Below, piece after piece: positions 55,592 to 63,520 of a stretch of DNA of 64,000 nucleotides (its first letter is position 1; the number at the start of each line of letters is the position of its first letter). A program made the translations under genes and the position numbers. The notes beneath the pieces were generated by a model that saw only the letters and a list, made by a program, of their open reading frames with translations, was not told where the DNA came from and did no database searches. This DNA comes from JAKAWQ01 sp963745975 (lineage in GTDB: Bacteria > Pseudomonadota > Alphaproteobacteria > Acetobacterales > Acetobacteraceae), in the NCBI GenBank assembly GCA_963745975.1, contig CAVUZJ010000007.1, positions 1-64,000 on the forward strand, in the 5' to 3' direction.

Positions 55592-56347
55592 TTACTGGAG
55601 GCGCGGGTCAGGGACCCGTGCCGCGGCGAGCACGTCCACCGAAGCAGCACCGGAAGCGAGGAGCGCGCGCGCGCAGGCGTTGGCGGTGGCACCCGAGGTG
55701 AGCACGTCGTCGATCAGCAGCACCCGCCGGCCGCGTATCTTCTCCGCCCGCGCCGGCCGGACGGCAAAAGCGTCCGCGACCTCTTCCGCGCGCCGGGCCG
55801 CCGACATCTCGCCCAAGGAGGCGGTGGCGCGCAGCCGAACGAGCGCGTCGGGCAGGGTGGGCACGCGCGCGCGGCGGGAGAGCGCGCGGGCAAGCAGGGC
55901 CGCCTGATTGTAGCGCCGGGCGAAGAGGCGGCTTTTGTGGAGCGGCACCGGCACCAGGAAATCGGCGGCGCGGAGGAGCTCGGCGCCGGCGCGGGCCATG
56001 TGCAGCGCGAGCACGAAGGCGAGCTCGGTCCGGTCGGCATATTTGAGCGGCAGAATGAGCCGTTGCGCGCCGGCATCGTAGAGGAGTGCGGCACGGGCGC
56101 GGTGGAAGAGGGGCGGCGCGTACTCGCAGCCCGGGCAGAGACGAGCGCGCCCGCCCGCTTCGCGGTGCGGGAAGGGGGCGCCGCAGCTTCGGCAGAGCGG
56201 CTCGGCGAGCAGGGTGACGGCGCCGAAGCAGGCGGCGCACATCAGCCCCGGAGCATCGACCGGCGCGTCGCAGGTCGGGCAGGTGGGCGGCAGGAGGAGA
56301 TCGAAGACCGCGCGGCCGGCCCGCCAGGGAACCTCAAGCGCCCGCAC
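55592..56347 (-). CDS. comF: ComF-family phosphoribosyltransferase-like protein
   Basis: 251 aa. An N-terminal zinc ribbon with CPTCDAPV...CAACFGAV, CRSCGAPFP and CPGCEY precedes the PRT-type domain with PVPLHKSRLFARRYNQAALLARALS (in parts) and the PRPP motif VLLIDDVLTSGATANACA. The start is GTG 56347, inside the rhodanese gene end (14-nt overlap); it gives VRALEVPWRAGRAVFD. ComF acts in DNA uptake or nucleotide salvage in other bacteria. Confidence 0.93.
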   Translation of the reverse strand: MRALEVPWRAGRAVFDLLLPPTCPTCDAPVDAPGLMCAACFGAVTLLAEPLCRSCGAPFPHREAGGRARLCPGCEYAPPLFHRARAALLYDAGAQRLILPLKYADRTELAFVLALHMARAGAELLRAADFLVPVPLHKSRLFARRYNQAALLARALSRRARVPTLPDALVRLRATASLGEMSAARRAEEVADAFAVRPARAEKIRGRRVLLIDDVLTSGATANACARALLASGAASVDVLAAARVPDPRLQ

Positions 56348-57920
56348 TTTGCCCTCGTATCCCGAAGGCGACCGAATTCTCGCGCCCGATCTGCTCGGCG
56401 AGGCCGATCTCCCAGGAGAGATAGGCGTGCATCGCCTCCTCGATGCCCGAATTACGGTCATAGGGGCGGAGATTGACGTCGATGCAGGCTTCGTCCGGCG
56501 GATCGGAGGGCGTGGCGGCGAGCGTCTCGCCAGCGTCCTGCCAGGAAGCGGTGCCGCCGGCGAGAACGTGCACCGGGGCGGATGTAAGCGAGGCGGCCTC
56601 GGCGGCCGCGTGGGCGGCGAGCCAGCCGTCCGGCGAGGCGAGGACGACGCGGTGCGCTGCGGCTAGCGCGGGGCCGATGGCGGCGAGCCGCCGGCGCAGG
56701 CCCCAGAGCGCGCCCGGAATATGGCCCACGCGGTATTCGAGGCTGCGGGCGCAATCGACGATCACCGTGCCGGGCAGGGCGCGCCAGGAGGCGAGCGTGG
56801 CCGGGGAGACGAGCGCGGCGGAAGGCGCCTCGGGGCGCTTCTCTGGACCGGTCTCGAGCGGATCCGCGAGTGCATCCTCGAGCACGAAGACCTCCCAGGG
56901 CGCCATCTGGGCGAGCCAGCCGCCGGCCATGCGGGCGCGGACGCCGGTATCGTCGATCAGGACGATCCGCGCGCCCCGCACCGCGACCCAGGAATCGGTC
57001 GCCTGGACGAGCTGGCCGCCCGGCGCGGAGCGGCTGCCCGAGATGTGGCCGGCGCGATATTCCTCGGGGCTTCGCACATCGAGCAGGTAGAGGCTGCGCG
57101 CGGGATCTGCGGCCAGGGCGGCGAGCGAAGCGCGATCGATCGCCCGGACGCCGGCGGATGAGGCGAAGCGCTCGGCGCGGGCGCGGGCGAGCGCGGCCGA
57201 GGCGGGCGTGCCCGTCGGGTAGCGTCGCGTCGCCCCGCGCTCGCAGGCCAAGCCCGCCAGCTCCCAGCCCATCGTGCCGTTGCGGAGTGCGAGGACCTCG
57301 TTCGGGATCCCGGCGCGGCGCAAGCTCTCGGCGCCGAGGATGCTCCGGGTGCGGCCGGCGCAATTGACGACGACGAGCGTCTCGGGGTCCGGGGCGAGAT
57401 CGCCGATGCGATAGACGAGCTCGCCGCCGGGCACGCTGATCCCGCCCGGGATGCTCATCCGGCGGAATTCCTCGAAGGTGCGGGAATCGAGAACCACCAT
57501 CTTCGCGCCGGCGTTGCGTTTTCTCTCGAGGTCCGCGGCGTCGATGCTCTCGGTGCCGTAATGATGCTCGACCCACTCGCCGAACGCCTTGGAGGGGACG
57601 TTGACGCCGCTGAAGAGCTCGCCGCCCGCCGCCGCCCAGGCGGCGATGCCGCCGGCGAGCACGGAAACGTCCACGCAGCCCGAGGAGGCGAGGATGCCGG
57701 CGAGGCGCTCGGCCTCGCCGCCGCCGTCGTCGACCGCGACGACGCGCACGGAGCGGCGCGGGAGCAGCGAAGGCGCGCGAAGGTCGGCGACCGAGAGCGG
57801 GCAAGGGACGGCCCAGAAGAGGTGCGAACGGGCGAACTCGCCCTCCTCGCGGGCATCGAGGACGGCAAGCTCGCGCCCGTCGGCGAGGGCGGCGCGGAGA
57901 TCGGCGGCTTCGATCGTCAT
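56334..57920 (-). CDS. Four-domain rhodanese-like protein
   Basis: 528 aa with four rhodanese modules at about residues 1-105, 115-235, 255-350 and 365-470. Only the second keeps the catalytic Cys (VVVNCAGRTRS, Cys187). The equivalent loops of the others read VAVDDGGGEAE, VLIDDTGVRAR and VLASPDGW, so they have Asp or Ser. A C-terminal segment of about 45 residues (DEACIDVNLRPYDRN...) follows. One active sulfurtransferase site with three structural copies is expected. It overlaps comF. Confidence 0.93.
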   Translation of the reverse strand: MTIEAADLRAALADGRELAVLDAREEGEFARSHLFWAVPCPLSVADLRAPSLLPRRSVRVVAVDDGGGEAERLAGILASSGCVDVSVLAGGIAAWAAAGGELFSGVNVPSKAFGEWVEHHYGTESIDAADLERKRNAGAKMVVLDSRTFEEFRRMSIPGGISVPGGELVYRIGDLAPDPETLVVVNCAGRTRSILGAESLRRAGIPNEVLALRNGTMGWELAGLACERGATRRYPTGTPASAALARARAERFASSAGVRAIDRASLAALAADPARSLYLLDVRSPEEYRAGHISGSRSAPGGQLVQATDSWVAVRGARIVLIDDTGVRARMAGGWLAQMAPWEVFVLEDALADPLETGPEKRPEAPSAALVSPATLASWRALPGTVIVDCARSLEYRVGHIPGALWGLRRRLAAIGPALAAAHRVVLASPDGWLAAHAAAEAASLTSAPVHVLAGGTASWQDAGETLAATPSDPPDEACIDVNLRPYDRNSGIEEAMHAYLSWEIGLAEQIGRENSVAFGIRGQSAGA

Positions 57921-57961
57921 GGGGCGAGGCTATGCGGCGCCCGCCGGCAGGTCAAAGCCGG

Positions 57962-59359
57962 TCAGCTCTCTCGAAACAAGGGCGCAAGCGCGCCCCGCAC
58001 ATCCTTGGCCTCGACGAGGCGCCAGGCCCGCGCGAGCAGATCCTGCGCCGCCGCCGGGTCCAGGATCGACTCCGCCTGAGCGAGGAACTTTTCCGACAAT
58101 TCCTCGTCGGTCAGCGGCCGGGCCGCGCTGCCTCTTGCATGCTCGACATGGGCCTTCAGGATACTTCCGTCCCGCAGGCGAATCTCCGCATGGGCCGCAT
58201 CCGGTGCGAGCGCTGGATCGGCGACGGCGGTGATGCGATCGCGCAGCGATATGATGCGGGGATCGCGCACGCATTCGGTGGCACCCTGAGCCAGGCCGGC
58301 CGTGCGATAGAACAAAGAGGAGGCGGCCCAGTGATAGAGGCTCGTGCCGGCCTTGTCGCGGTCGGTCGGATCCTTCCGGCCGGTCAACTGGATGGCCAAC
58401 TCGGGGACGGCCAGGGCGACCTCTTCGATCTCCTCCGGCGCGAAGCGAAACTGGCGGACAAGATCGAGGCAAACATCGATGACGGGATGAATGACGATGC
58501 CGCAAGGATAGGGCTTATAGGAGAGGGAGAGGATCTCGTACGTCTCTCCGAGGCCGGCGATCGCCACGGACGCATCGGCATGCTCGGCATGCGCATTGGC
58601 GTAGCCCTTGGCCCCCGCAAAGGCCTCGTCCGGCGTGTCGAAGAATTTTTCCGCCAGCAGCGCCGACATCAGGCCGGCCCGCGCGGCTTCGCCCGAGAGC
58701 ATCCTTCCCGCCGATGAGCCGTGCACCGCCCGCGTCCCGCCTGCCTGGGCGGCGGCGAGGCCGATCGCATAGATGGTGCGCCGCTCGCCGAGCGCGAGCA
58801 GCCGGGCGGCGGCTACCGAAGCCCCAATTCCGCCGACGAGCGCCGCCATGGAGAGGGCGAAATGGCTGCGTGCCGGCGGTGTCGTCAGGATCGAGCCCAC
58901 CCGGCACTGCACTTCATCGCCCAGTATCAGCGCATGCAGCAAGTCGATGCCACTGACAGGACGACGCTCGGCAAGCGCCAGCAGCACGGCGGCGACCGGA
59001 GTCGTCGGGTGGGCGACGGTGCGCAGATGGGTGTCGTTGTAGCTGAGCGCGGCGCTGCTCATGCTGTTGATGAAAGCCGCGCCAAAAATATCTAGACGCT
59101 TGCCGTGGCCGATCGCCGTTGCCTCTCTCGGGCCGCTGACTTCGTCGAAGAGCGGCAGGGCAAGCCCCACGGCTTCGGTCCGGCATCCGCCGAGCACGCA
59201 GCCAAGCCAATTGACGAAGGCGCGCCTTCCTTCATGGCGGACCGTATCCGGAAGCGCATCGTAGCGCGTGTTGACGACGAACTCGGCCAGCGCGCGGGTA
59301 ACGCCCGGATTGTCGTGCATTGTCTCTCTGAAACCTTGCGCGGAGGCGGCATCAATCAT
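57962..59359 (-). CDS. MmgE/PrpD-family protein (2-methylcitrate dehydratase/aconitate decarboxylase-like)
   Basis: 465 aa. RRAFVNWLGCVLGGCRTEAV, FGAAFINSMSSAALSYNDTHLRTVAHPTTPVAAVLLALAE (in parts), GDEVQCRVG, KPYPCGIVIHPVIDVCLDLV and the basic C-terminal part match the family, which contains 2-methylcitrate dehydratase and cis-aconitate decarboxylase. The ATG at 59359 is preceded by GAGGAGGTATCTCTCA, a strong ribosome site. It lies 33 nt downstream of the GntR gene on the same strand and is divergent from the CoA-transferase operon. Confidence 0.9.
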   Translation of the reverse strand: MIDAASAQGFRETMHDNPGVTRALAEFVVNTRYDALPDTVRHEGRRAFVNWLGCVLGGCRTEAVGLALPLFDEVSGPREATAIGHGKRLDIFGAAFINSMSSAALSYNDTHLRTVAHPTTPVAAVLLALAERRPVSGIDLLHALILGDEVQCRVGSILTTPPARSHFALSMAALVGGIGASVAAARLLALGERRTIYAIGLAAAQAGGTRAVHGSSAGRMLSGEAARAGLMSALLAEKFFDTPDEAFAGAKGYANAHAEHADASVAIAGLGETYEILSLSYKPYPCGIVIHPVIDVCLDLVRQFRFAPEEIEEVALAVPELAIQLTGRKDPTDRDKAGTSLYHWAASSLFYRTAGLAQGATECVRDPRIISLRDRITAVADPALAPDAAHAEIRLRDGSILKAHVEHARGSAARPLTDEELSEKFLAQAESILDPAAAQDLLARAWRLVEAKDVRGALAPLFRES

Positions 59360-59392
59360 TGAGAGATACCTCCTCAAGCGAGTTGCGGAATT

Positions 59393-60154
59393 TCAGGCGA
59401 CTCGGGGTATGTGCGGAAGATCCCGCTTGCTGTGCAGCGTGAAGCGCACCGCGAGAGCATTGTAGAAGGAACGGTTGAATTCGACAACTCGTGCCGACTT
59501 GGAGAAGACGACGCGTTCGAGGACGAGAAGCGGCGCCCCGACACGCACATCGAGCAGCGCGGCCCGGAAGGGATCGGCGAGTGCCGCTTCGATGTTTTCC
59601 TCGGCGTCAGAGAGAGGTTCCCCCAGCGTACGCTCGAGGCGATCATAGAGGGAACCGCTCCGCAGCTCCGACTTGGTAACGCGCGGCAGGAGCGTCTGCG
59701 GCACATAGCTCACCTGGTAGCAGACCGGCTTCTTATCGCTCAAGCGGACGCGGAGGATTTTCCACACCGGCTGATTCGTCTGCATGCGAAGCCGGCTCGC
59801 GACATGGGAGGCGGCGTTGGCGATTTCGGCGCCGACCAGGCGCGTCGAACCGCGATGCCCGTCGGCTGCGACCTCTTCGGTGAAGCTGCCGAAATAGACC
59901 ACGGCCTCCGCCCGCTTGGGCTCGGCAACGAAGGTGCCGCTCCCTTGCCTGCGTTCGATCGCGCCCTCGTTTACGAGCGCATCCAGGGCCTGGCGGACCG
60001 TGATGCGGCTGATGTCGTATTCGCGGCAAAGCTCGGTCTCGCTCGGGAGCCGGTCGCCGGGCTTGAGGCCCCTGCCAATGAGGTCACGGAGCGCGACCTT
60101 CAGACGGACGTAGAGGGGCTCGTTGAGCGAAGGCGGCAAGGGCGCCAAGGGCAT
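59393..60154 (-). CDS. GntR-family (HutC/UTRA) transcription regulator
   Basis: 253 aa. The winged helix PGDRLPSETELCREYDISRITVRQALDALVNEGAIERRQGSGTFV (in parts; residues 35-75) is standard GntR. The UTRA effector domain follows with QTNQPVWKILRVRLSDKKPVCYQVSYVP (in parts), ENIEAALADPFRAALLDVRVGAPLLVLERVVFS (in parts) and FNRSFYNALAVRFTLHSKR. It is divergent from the CaiB operon and 33 nt upstream of the MmgE/PrpD gene, so it probably controls both. Confidence 0.93.
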   Translation of the reverse strand: MPLAPLPPSLNEPLYVRLKVALRDLIGRGLKPGDRLPSETELCREYDISRITVRQALDALVNEGAIERRQGSGTFVAEPKRAEAVVYFGSFTEEVAADGHRGSTRLVGAEIANAASHVASRLRMQTNQPVWKILRVRLSDKKPVCYQVSYVPQTLLPRVTKSELRSGSLYDRLERTLGEPLSDAEENIEAALADPFRAALLDVRVGAPLLVLERVVFSKSARVVEFNRSFYNALAVRFTLHSKRDLPHIPRVA

Positions 60155-60216
60155 GAAAATATCCTGTCGTTATGACGGCATCCTGTCAAGGAAGGCCGGG
60201 CGGCCGCTGGGCGCGC

Positions 60217-60255
60217 TTGACGGATAGGTTATGTTGTCATATCAAGTTGGACAAC
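60217..60255 (+). promoter_or_regulatory. Promoter with overlapping inverted repeat (likely GntR operator)
   Basis: A -35 TTGACG at 60217-60222 and -10 TATCAA at 60240-60245 are 17 nt apart, reading to the CaiB gene. GTTGTC (60233-60238) and GACAAC (60250-60255) form an inverted repeat that covers the -10 and start point, where a repressor would block transcription. A further GTC...GAC pair lies near 60167-60177. Confidence 0.5.
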
Positions 60256-60388
60256 AACGGCGCCAATGAGTTCGAGGGCAGGAAATGTAAGGCGAAAATC
60301 CTGTAAAGCGAGAGCGGCGAGCGCAGGCGGAGTCTGCGCAAAAACATCCTTGTGCCTAAATTCGACGCGGTCGGGAGGAAAAAGGCAA

Positions 60389-61612
60389 GTGAGTGCCGGA
60401 GAAGCGAACGACGGTGCCGGTGTATCGAAGGGGCCATTGACCGGCGTGAAGGTGCTGGAATTCGGCAGCATCTATGCCGGGCCATTCTGCTGCCAGCTCC
60501 TTGCCGATATGGGCGCGGACGTCATCAAGGTCGAGCGCCCGGGGTTCCCCGATCCCATGCGGAGCTGGGCGCATACGGATGACGAGAATACAAGCTATTC
60601 TTGGGCCGTCGTCTCGCGGAACAAGAAGTGCGTGACGCTCGATGTGCGGGACCGGGAGGGCGCGCAGATATTCCGCGAGCTGGCAAGCCGGTCCGATGTG
60701 CTGGTCGAGAATTTCCGGCCGGGGCGGATGGAGTCCTGGGGCCTTGGACCGGACGTGCTGTGCGAGCTCAATCCACGCCTCATCTATGCGCGGGTTTCGG
60801 GATTCGGTCAGACCGGTCCGTACGCGATGCGGCCCGGGTTCGGCGTGATCGGCGAGGCGATGAGCGGGCTCCGGTCCATCACCGGCTACCCGGACCGCCC
60901 TCCCGTGCGCGCGGGCGTCAGCATTGCCGATGCAATCGCGGGAATGTTCACCGCGTACGGCGTTGCCGCCTCTCTTCACGAACGGGCAACCAGCGGCAAG
61001 GGCCAGGTCATCGACACGGCGCTCTATGAAGGATTGTTCGCGCTCATGTCGGACTTCATCGCGATCTACGAGGCGCTCGGGGTCGTGAAGGAACCGGTCG
61101 GCGCGAAGATTCCCCGTGTCGTGCCGAACGGGATATTCCGCACTGCGGATAAGCAATATGTCGTCCTGGCGACCGGCACGGACGCGGTCTTCGCCCGCTT
61201 CGCCAAGGTCATGGGCCGCAAGGACCTGGCCGAGAAATTCCCGACGCCGGCGGCGCGCGCGGACAACGAGGACGAGCTTATCGGCGTGATCGAGGCATGG
61301 ATTGCGGCACGGCCCATCGAGGAGGTCCTGGAGACCCTGCGGCAGGCCGAGGTGCCGGCCGTCAAGGTGTACCGGGCTCCCGATATCCTGGCCGACCCTC
61401 AGTACGCTGCCCGGGACATGCTGCTGGCGGTTCCATGGAAGGGAGGAAGCACGGTTCATATTCCGGGCGTGGTGCCCAAGCTTTCGCGCACGCCTGGAGG
61501 TGTCCGCTCGTTCCTTCCCGAGCTTGGCCAGCACAGCGATGAAGTCTACGCGAAAATCCTCGGCATGAGCGCGGGGGCGATCGAAAAGCTGCGCAACCGG
61601 AATGTGATATAG
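60389..61612 (+). CDS. CaiB/BaiF-family CoA-transferase
   Basis: 407 aa class III CoA-transferase. GVKVLEFGSIYAGPFCCQLLADMGADVIKVERP (in parts) is the conserved start. RNKKCVTLDV, LVENFRPGRMESWGLG, FGQTGPYAMRPGFGVIGEAMSG (in parts; holds the active-site region Asp counterpart) and IDTALYEGLFALMSDF follow. Start GTG at 60389 is preceded by GGGAGGAAAAAGGC. It is the first gene of the plus-strand operon and probably activates the growth substrate as CoA thioester. Confidence 0.9.
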   Translation: MSAGEANDGAGVSKGPLTGVKVLEFGSIYAGPFCCQLLADMGADVIKVERPGFPDPMRSWAHTDDENTSYSWAVVSRNKKCVTLDVRDREGAQIFRELASRSDVLVENFRPGRMESWGLGPDVLCELNPRLIYARVSGFGQTGPYAMRPGFGVIGEAMSGLRSITGYPDRPPVRAGVSIADAIAGMFTAYGVAASLHERATSGKGQVIDTALYEGLFALMSDFIAIYEALGVVKEPVGAKIPRVVPNGIFRTADKQYVVLATGTDAVFARFAKVMGRKDLAEKFPTPAARADNEDELIGVIEAWIAARPIEEVLETLRQAEVPAVKVYRAPDILADPQYAARDMLLAVPWKGGSTVHIPGVVPKLSRTPGGVRSFLPELGQHSDEVYAKILGMSAGAIEKLRNRNVI

Positions 61613-61624
61613 GAGGCTCGGTCA

Positions 61625-62758
61625 TTGGACGGTCTGGCGGTTATCTCCGGCGTCGGCGACAGCACCTACGCGTTTCACTCGGGCCGCACGCCGGTCGATC
61701 ATATGAGCGAGGCGCTGGGCGAGGCGCTGGAGGATGCGGGGCTCGAGCCGGGCGAGATCGACGGAATGATCGTCGAGGGCGGGCTCGATTACGATCTGGT
61801 CGCCACGAATTTCGGGCTGAATGTCCGGTACAGCCTGCAGACATGGTCGCACGGGAGATTCACCGGGCCGATCATCGCGACCGCCGCCGCGGTGGTTCAG
61901 GCGGGACTGGCGAACAACGTGCTCTGCATTCACGCACGCTCCGGTGTCAGCCAGTTCGGCGGGCCGAACGACCGGGAGGCGTTCCGCGAAGGCGGCGGGC
62001 CGCACGGCGAGTTGAGCCACTACGGCATAACCGCGCCGGCCTCGGGCGCGGCTCTGGCGTGGCGGCGATATGTCGCAATGTATGACGCCGACCCCGACGC
62101 GCTGAGGCATGTCGCCGTGCCGCAGCGCGGTTACGCGGCACTCAACCCGAATGCGGTGCTGAAGGGCAAGCCGCTTTCGGAAGCGGAGTATCTCAAGGAC
62201 CGCCTCATCATCGAGCCGCTCCGCAGAGCCGATTTCGCGCTTCCCAACGACGGGTCCGTCGCCATCATCGTGAGTGCCGGGCGGGAGGTGCCGCACGGCA
62301 CGCGGATCTTGGGGACGCAAGGGCTGAAGGCGAGCCGCCAGGAGGTGGCGTTCGGCAACCCCGGCATGGGACTCGGATACCAGGACAGCACGACGCCCGT
62401 TCCCGAAGAGCATGCGGTGTTTGCGCGTTCCGGCACCGCTCGCGGGAAGATCGATGTTCTCTGCATCTATGACAGCTTCTCTCCCCAGGTCGTCTTCGAG
62501 CTGGAGCGGTTTGGTTATTGTCCCTACGGTACCGCCTGGAAGTGGCTCGCGGAAGGCAGACCCGGACAAAACGGGACATTGCGGGTGAACAGCTCGGGCG
62601 GCCACATCGCCGAAGCAGGCTTGTCGGGCTGGAACCATCTCGTCGAGATCCACCGGCAACTGCACGGCAAGTGCGGCGAACGGCAGGTGCCCTCGCCGAA
62701 GTTCGCCCAGTATATCGGGCCGGGCGCGTGCTCGATCATCTTCGGAGGGCCGAATTGA
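61625..62758 (+). CDS. Thiolase-like (lipid-transfer/Ltp2-type) protein
   Basis: 377 aa thiolase fold. AVISGVGDSTYAFHSG, AGLEPGEID-like LEDAGLEPGEIDGMIVEG, IATAAAVVQAGLANNVLCIHAR and the C-terminal RVNSSGGHIAEAGLSGWNHLVEIHRQLHGK (in parts) are seen. The position of the usual nucleophilic Cys (TWSHGRFTGP) has none, as in Ltp2-type retro-aldolases that act with a DUF35 partner. Start TTG at 61625 follows AGGAGG by eight nt. The next gene is that DUF35 partner and overlaps by four bases. Confidence 0.86.
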   Translation: MDGLAVISGVGDSTYAFHSGRTPVDHMSEALGEALEDAGLEPGEIDGMIVEGGLDYDLVATNFGLNVRYSLQTWSHGRFTGPIIATAAAVVQAGLANNVLCIHARSGVSQFGGPNDREAFREGGGPHGELSHYGITAPASGAALAWRRYVAMYDADPDALRHVAVPQRGYAALNPNAVLKGKPLSEAEYLKDRLIIEPLRRADFALPNDGSVAIIVSAGREVPHGTRILGTQGLKASRQEVAFGNPGMGLGYQDSTTPVPEEHAVFARSGTARGKIDVLCIYDSFSPQVVFELERFGYCPYGTAWKWLAEGRPGQNGTLRVNSSGGHIAEAGLSGWNHLVEIHRQLHGKCGERQVPSPKFAQYIGPGACSIIFGGPN

Positions 62759-63210
62759 ACGTGATGCAGCTTGATGCCGGCTCGTTCCGGCTGCCGGAGA
62801 GCGTGTTTCCGAGATTGACCGCCGACAACCGGCCCTACTGGGACGCCGCACGCGAGCACAGGCTCGTCGTGCCCAATTGTTGCTCCTGCAAGCGGAATTT
62901 CTATCCCATCGGGCCGCGCTGCCCGTACTGCTTCGGCGACAAGATCTCGTGGAAGGAGCCTGCGGGGAGACCGACGCTCGCGAGCTGGATACGCTTTCAC
63001 AAGCCCTATTTCGAGTGGCTGAAGGACGTGGTCCCGTATGTGGCCGGGCTCGTTGATGTCTGCCCCGGCGTGCGGATGCCGGTGCTGCTCTGGCCCACGC
63101 CGGAGGCCGATCCGACGATCGGTCAGGAGCTCGCGCTCGCGTTTCTCGATGTCACGGATTCGCTGTCCCTGCCGGTGTACCGTACCATTCCGCCGAAGGG
63201 GGCCGAATGA
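62755..63210 (+). CDS. DUF35/OB-fold zinc-ribbon protein (thiolase partner)
   Basis: 151 aa. CCSCKRNFYPIGPRCPYC is the zinc ribbon (two CxxC); the OB-fold follows with LASWIRFHKPYFEWLKDVVPYVAGLVDV (in parts) and GQELALAFLDV. TTG at 62755 overlaps the thiolase stop as TTGA and is five nt after GGAGGG; GTG 62761 and ATG 62764 are alternatives. DUF35 proteins bind acyl-CoA and form a complex with the thiolase-like subunit. Confidence 0.87.
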   Translation: MNVMQLDAGSFRLPESVFPRLTADNRPYWDAAREHRLVVPNCCSCKRNFYPIGPRCPYCFGDKISWKEPAGRPTLASWIRFHKPYFEWLKDVVPYVAGLVDVCPGVRMPVLLWPTPEADPTIGQELALAFLDVTDSLSLPVYRTIPPKGAE

Positions 63211-63339
63211 TCACCGCAGCGCGTCATTCCGCTATGACGGAAGATGCAGGATGGCTCGTGGTTGTTGTGCTGACGACGCGCGGGTGATAGTAAACGGCCA
63301 AGAACGAAGCTCGAAGCAATCAACGCAAGGGAGAGAAAC

Positions 63340-63483
63340 GTGCCTGGGATAATGACGCGGAGCTCCGCCTTAGCGGTGCCGGCACCTTTGTCCACACTAT
63401 TTTCCATCCCGGACCGCGCGGGCGGCACCGCCCGTGCGGTCGGCGCCGCCCGCACGGGCGGTGCCGCTGCGGCAACCGGTTGA
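63340..63483 (+). CDS. Possible 47-aa leader ORF
   Basis: A GTG start at 63340 is preceded by AAGGGAGAG and the frame stays open to TGA at 63481. The product is Ala/Gly/Arg-rich and its second half is coded by the inverted repeat 63422-63467. It ends 37 nt before the binding-protein gene. It may be a leader or a chance frame; in the 310-nt gap nothing else looks coding. Confidence 0.25.
   Translation: MPGIMTRSSALAVPAPLSTLFSIPDRAGGTARAVGAARTGGAAAATG
63422..63467. repeat. 18-bp perfect inverted repeat before the binding-protein gene
   Basis: Arms 63422-63439 and 63450-63467 are exact complements with a 10-nt spacer, and the first arm contains a shorter GGGCGG/CCGCCC palindrome. GC content is near 85 %. 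No T-tract follows. It could end the CaiB operon or restrict read-through to the binding-protein gene. Confidence 0.8.
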
Positions 63484-63520
63484 TTGCGGCCGGTTCAGGC
63501 CAGTTTCCGAGGAAACGACA

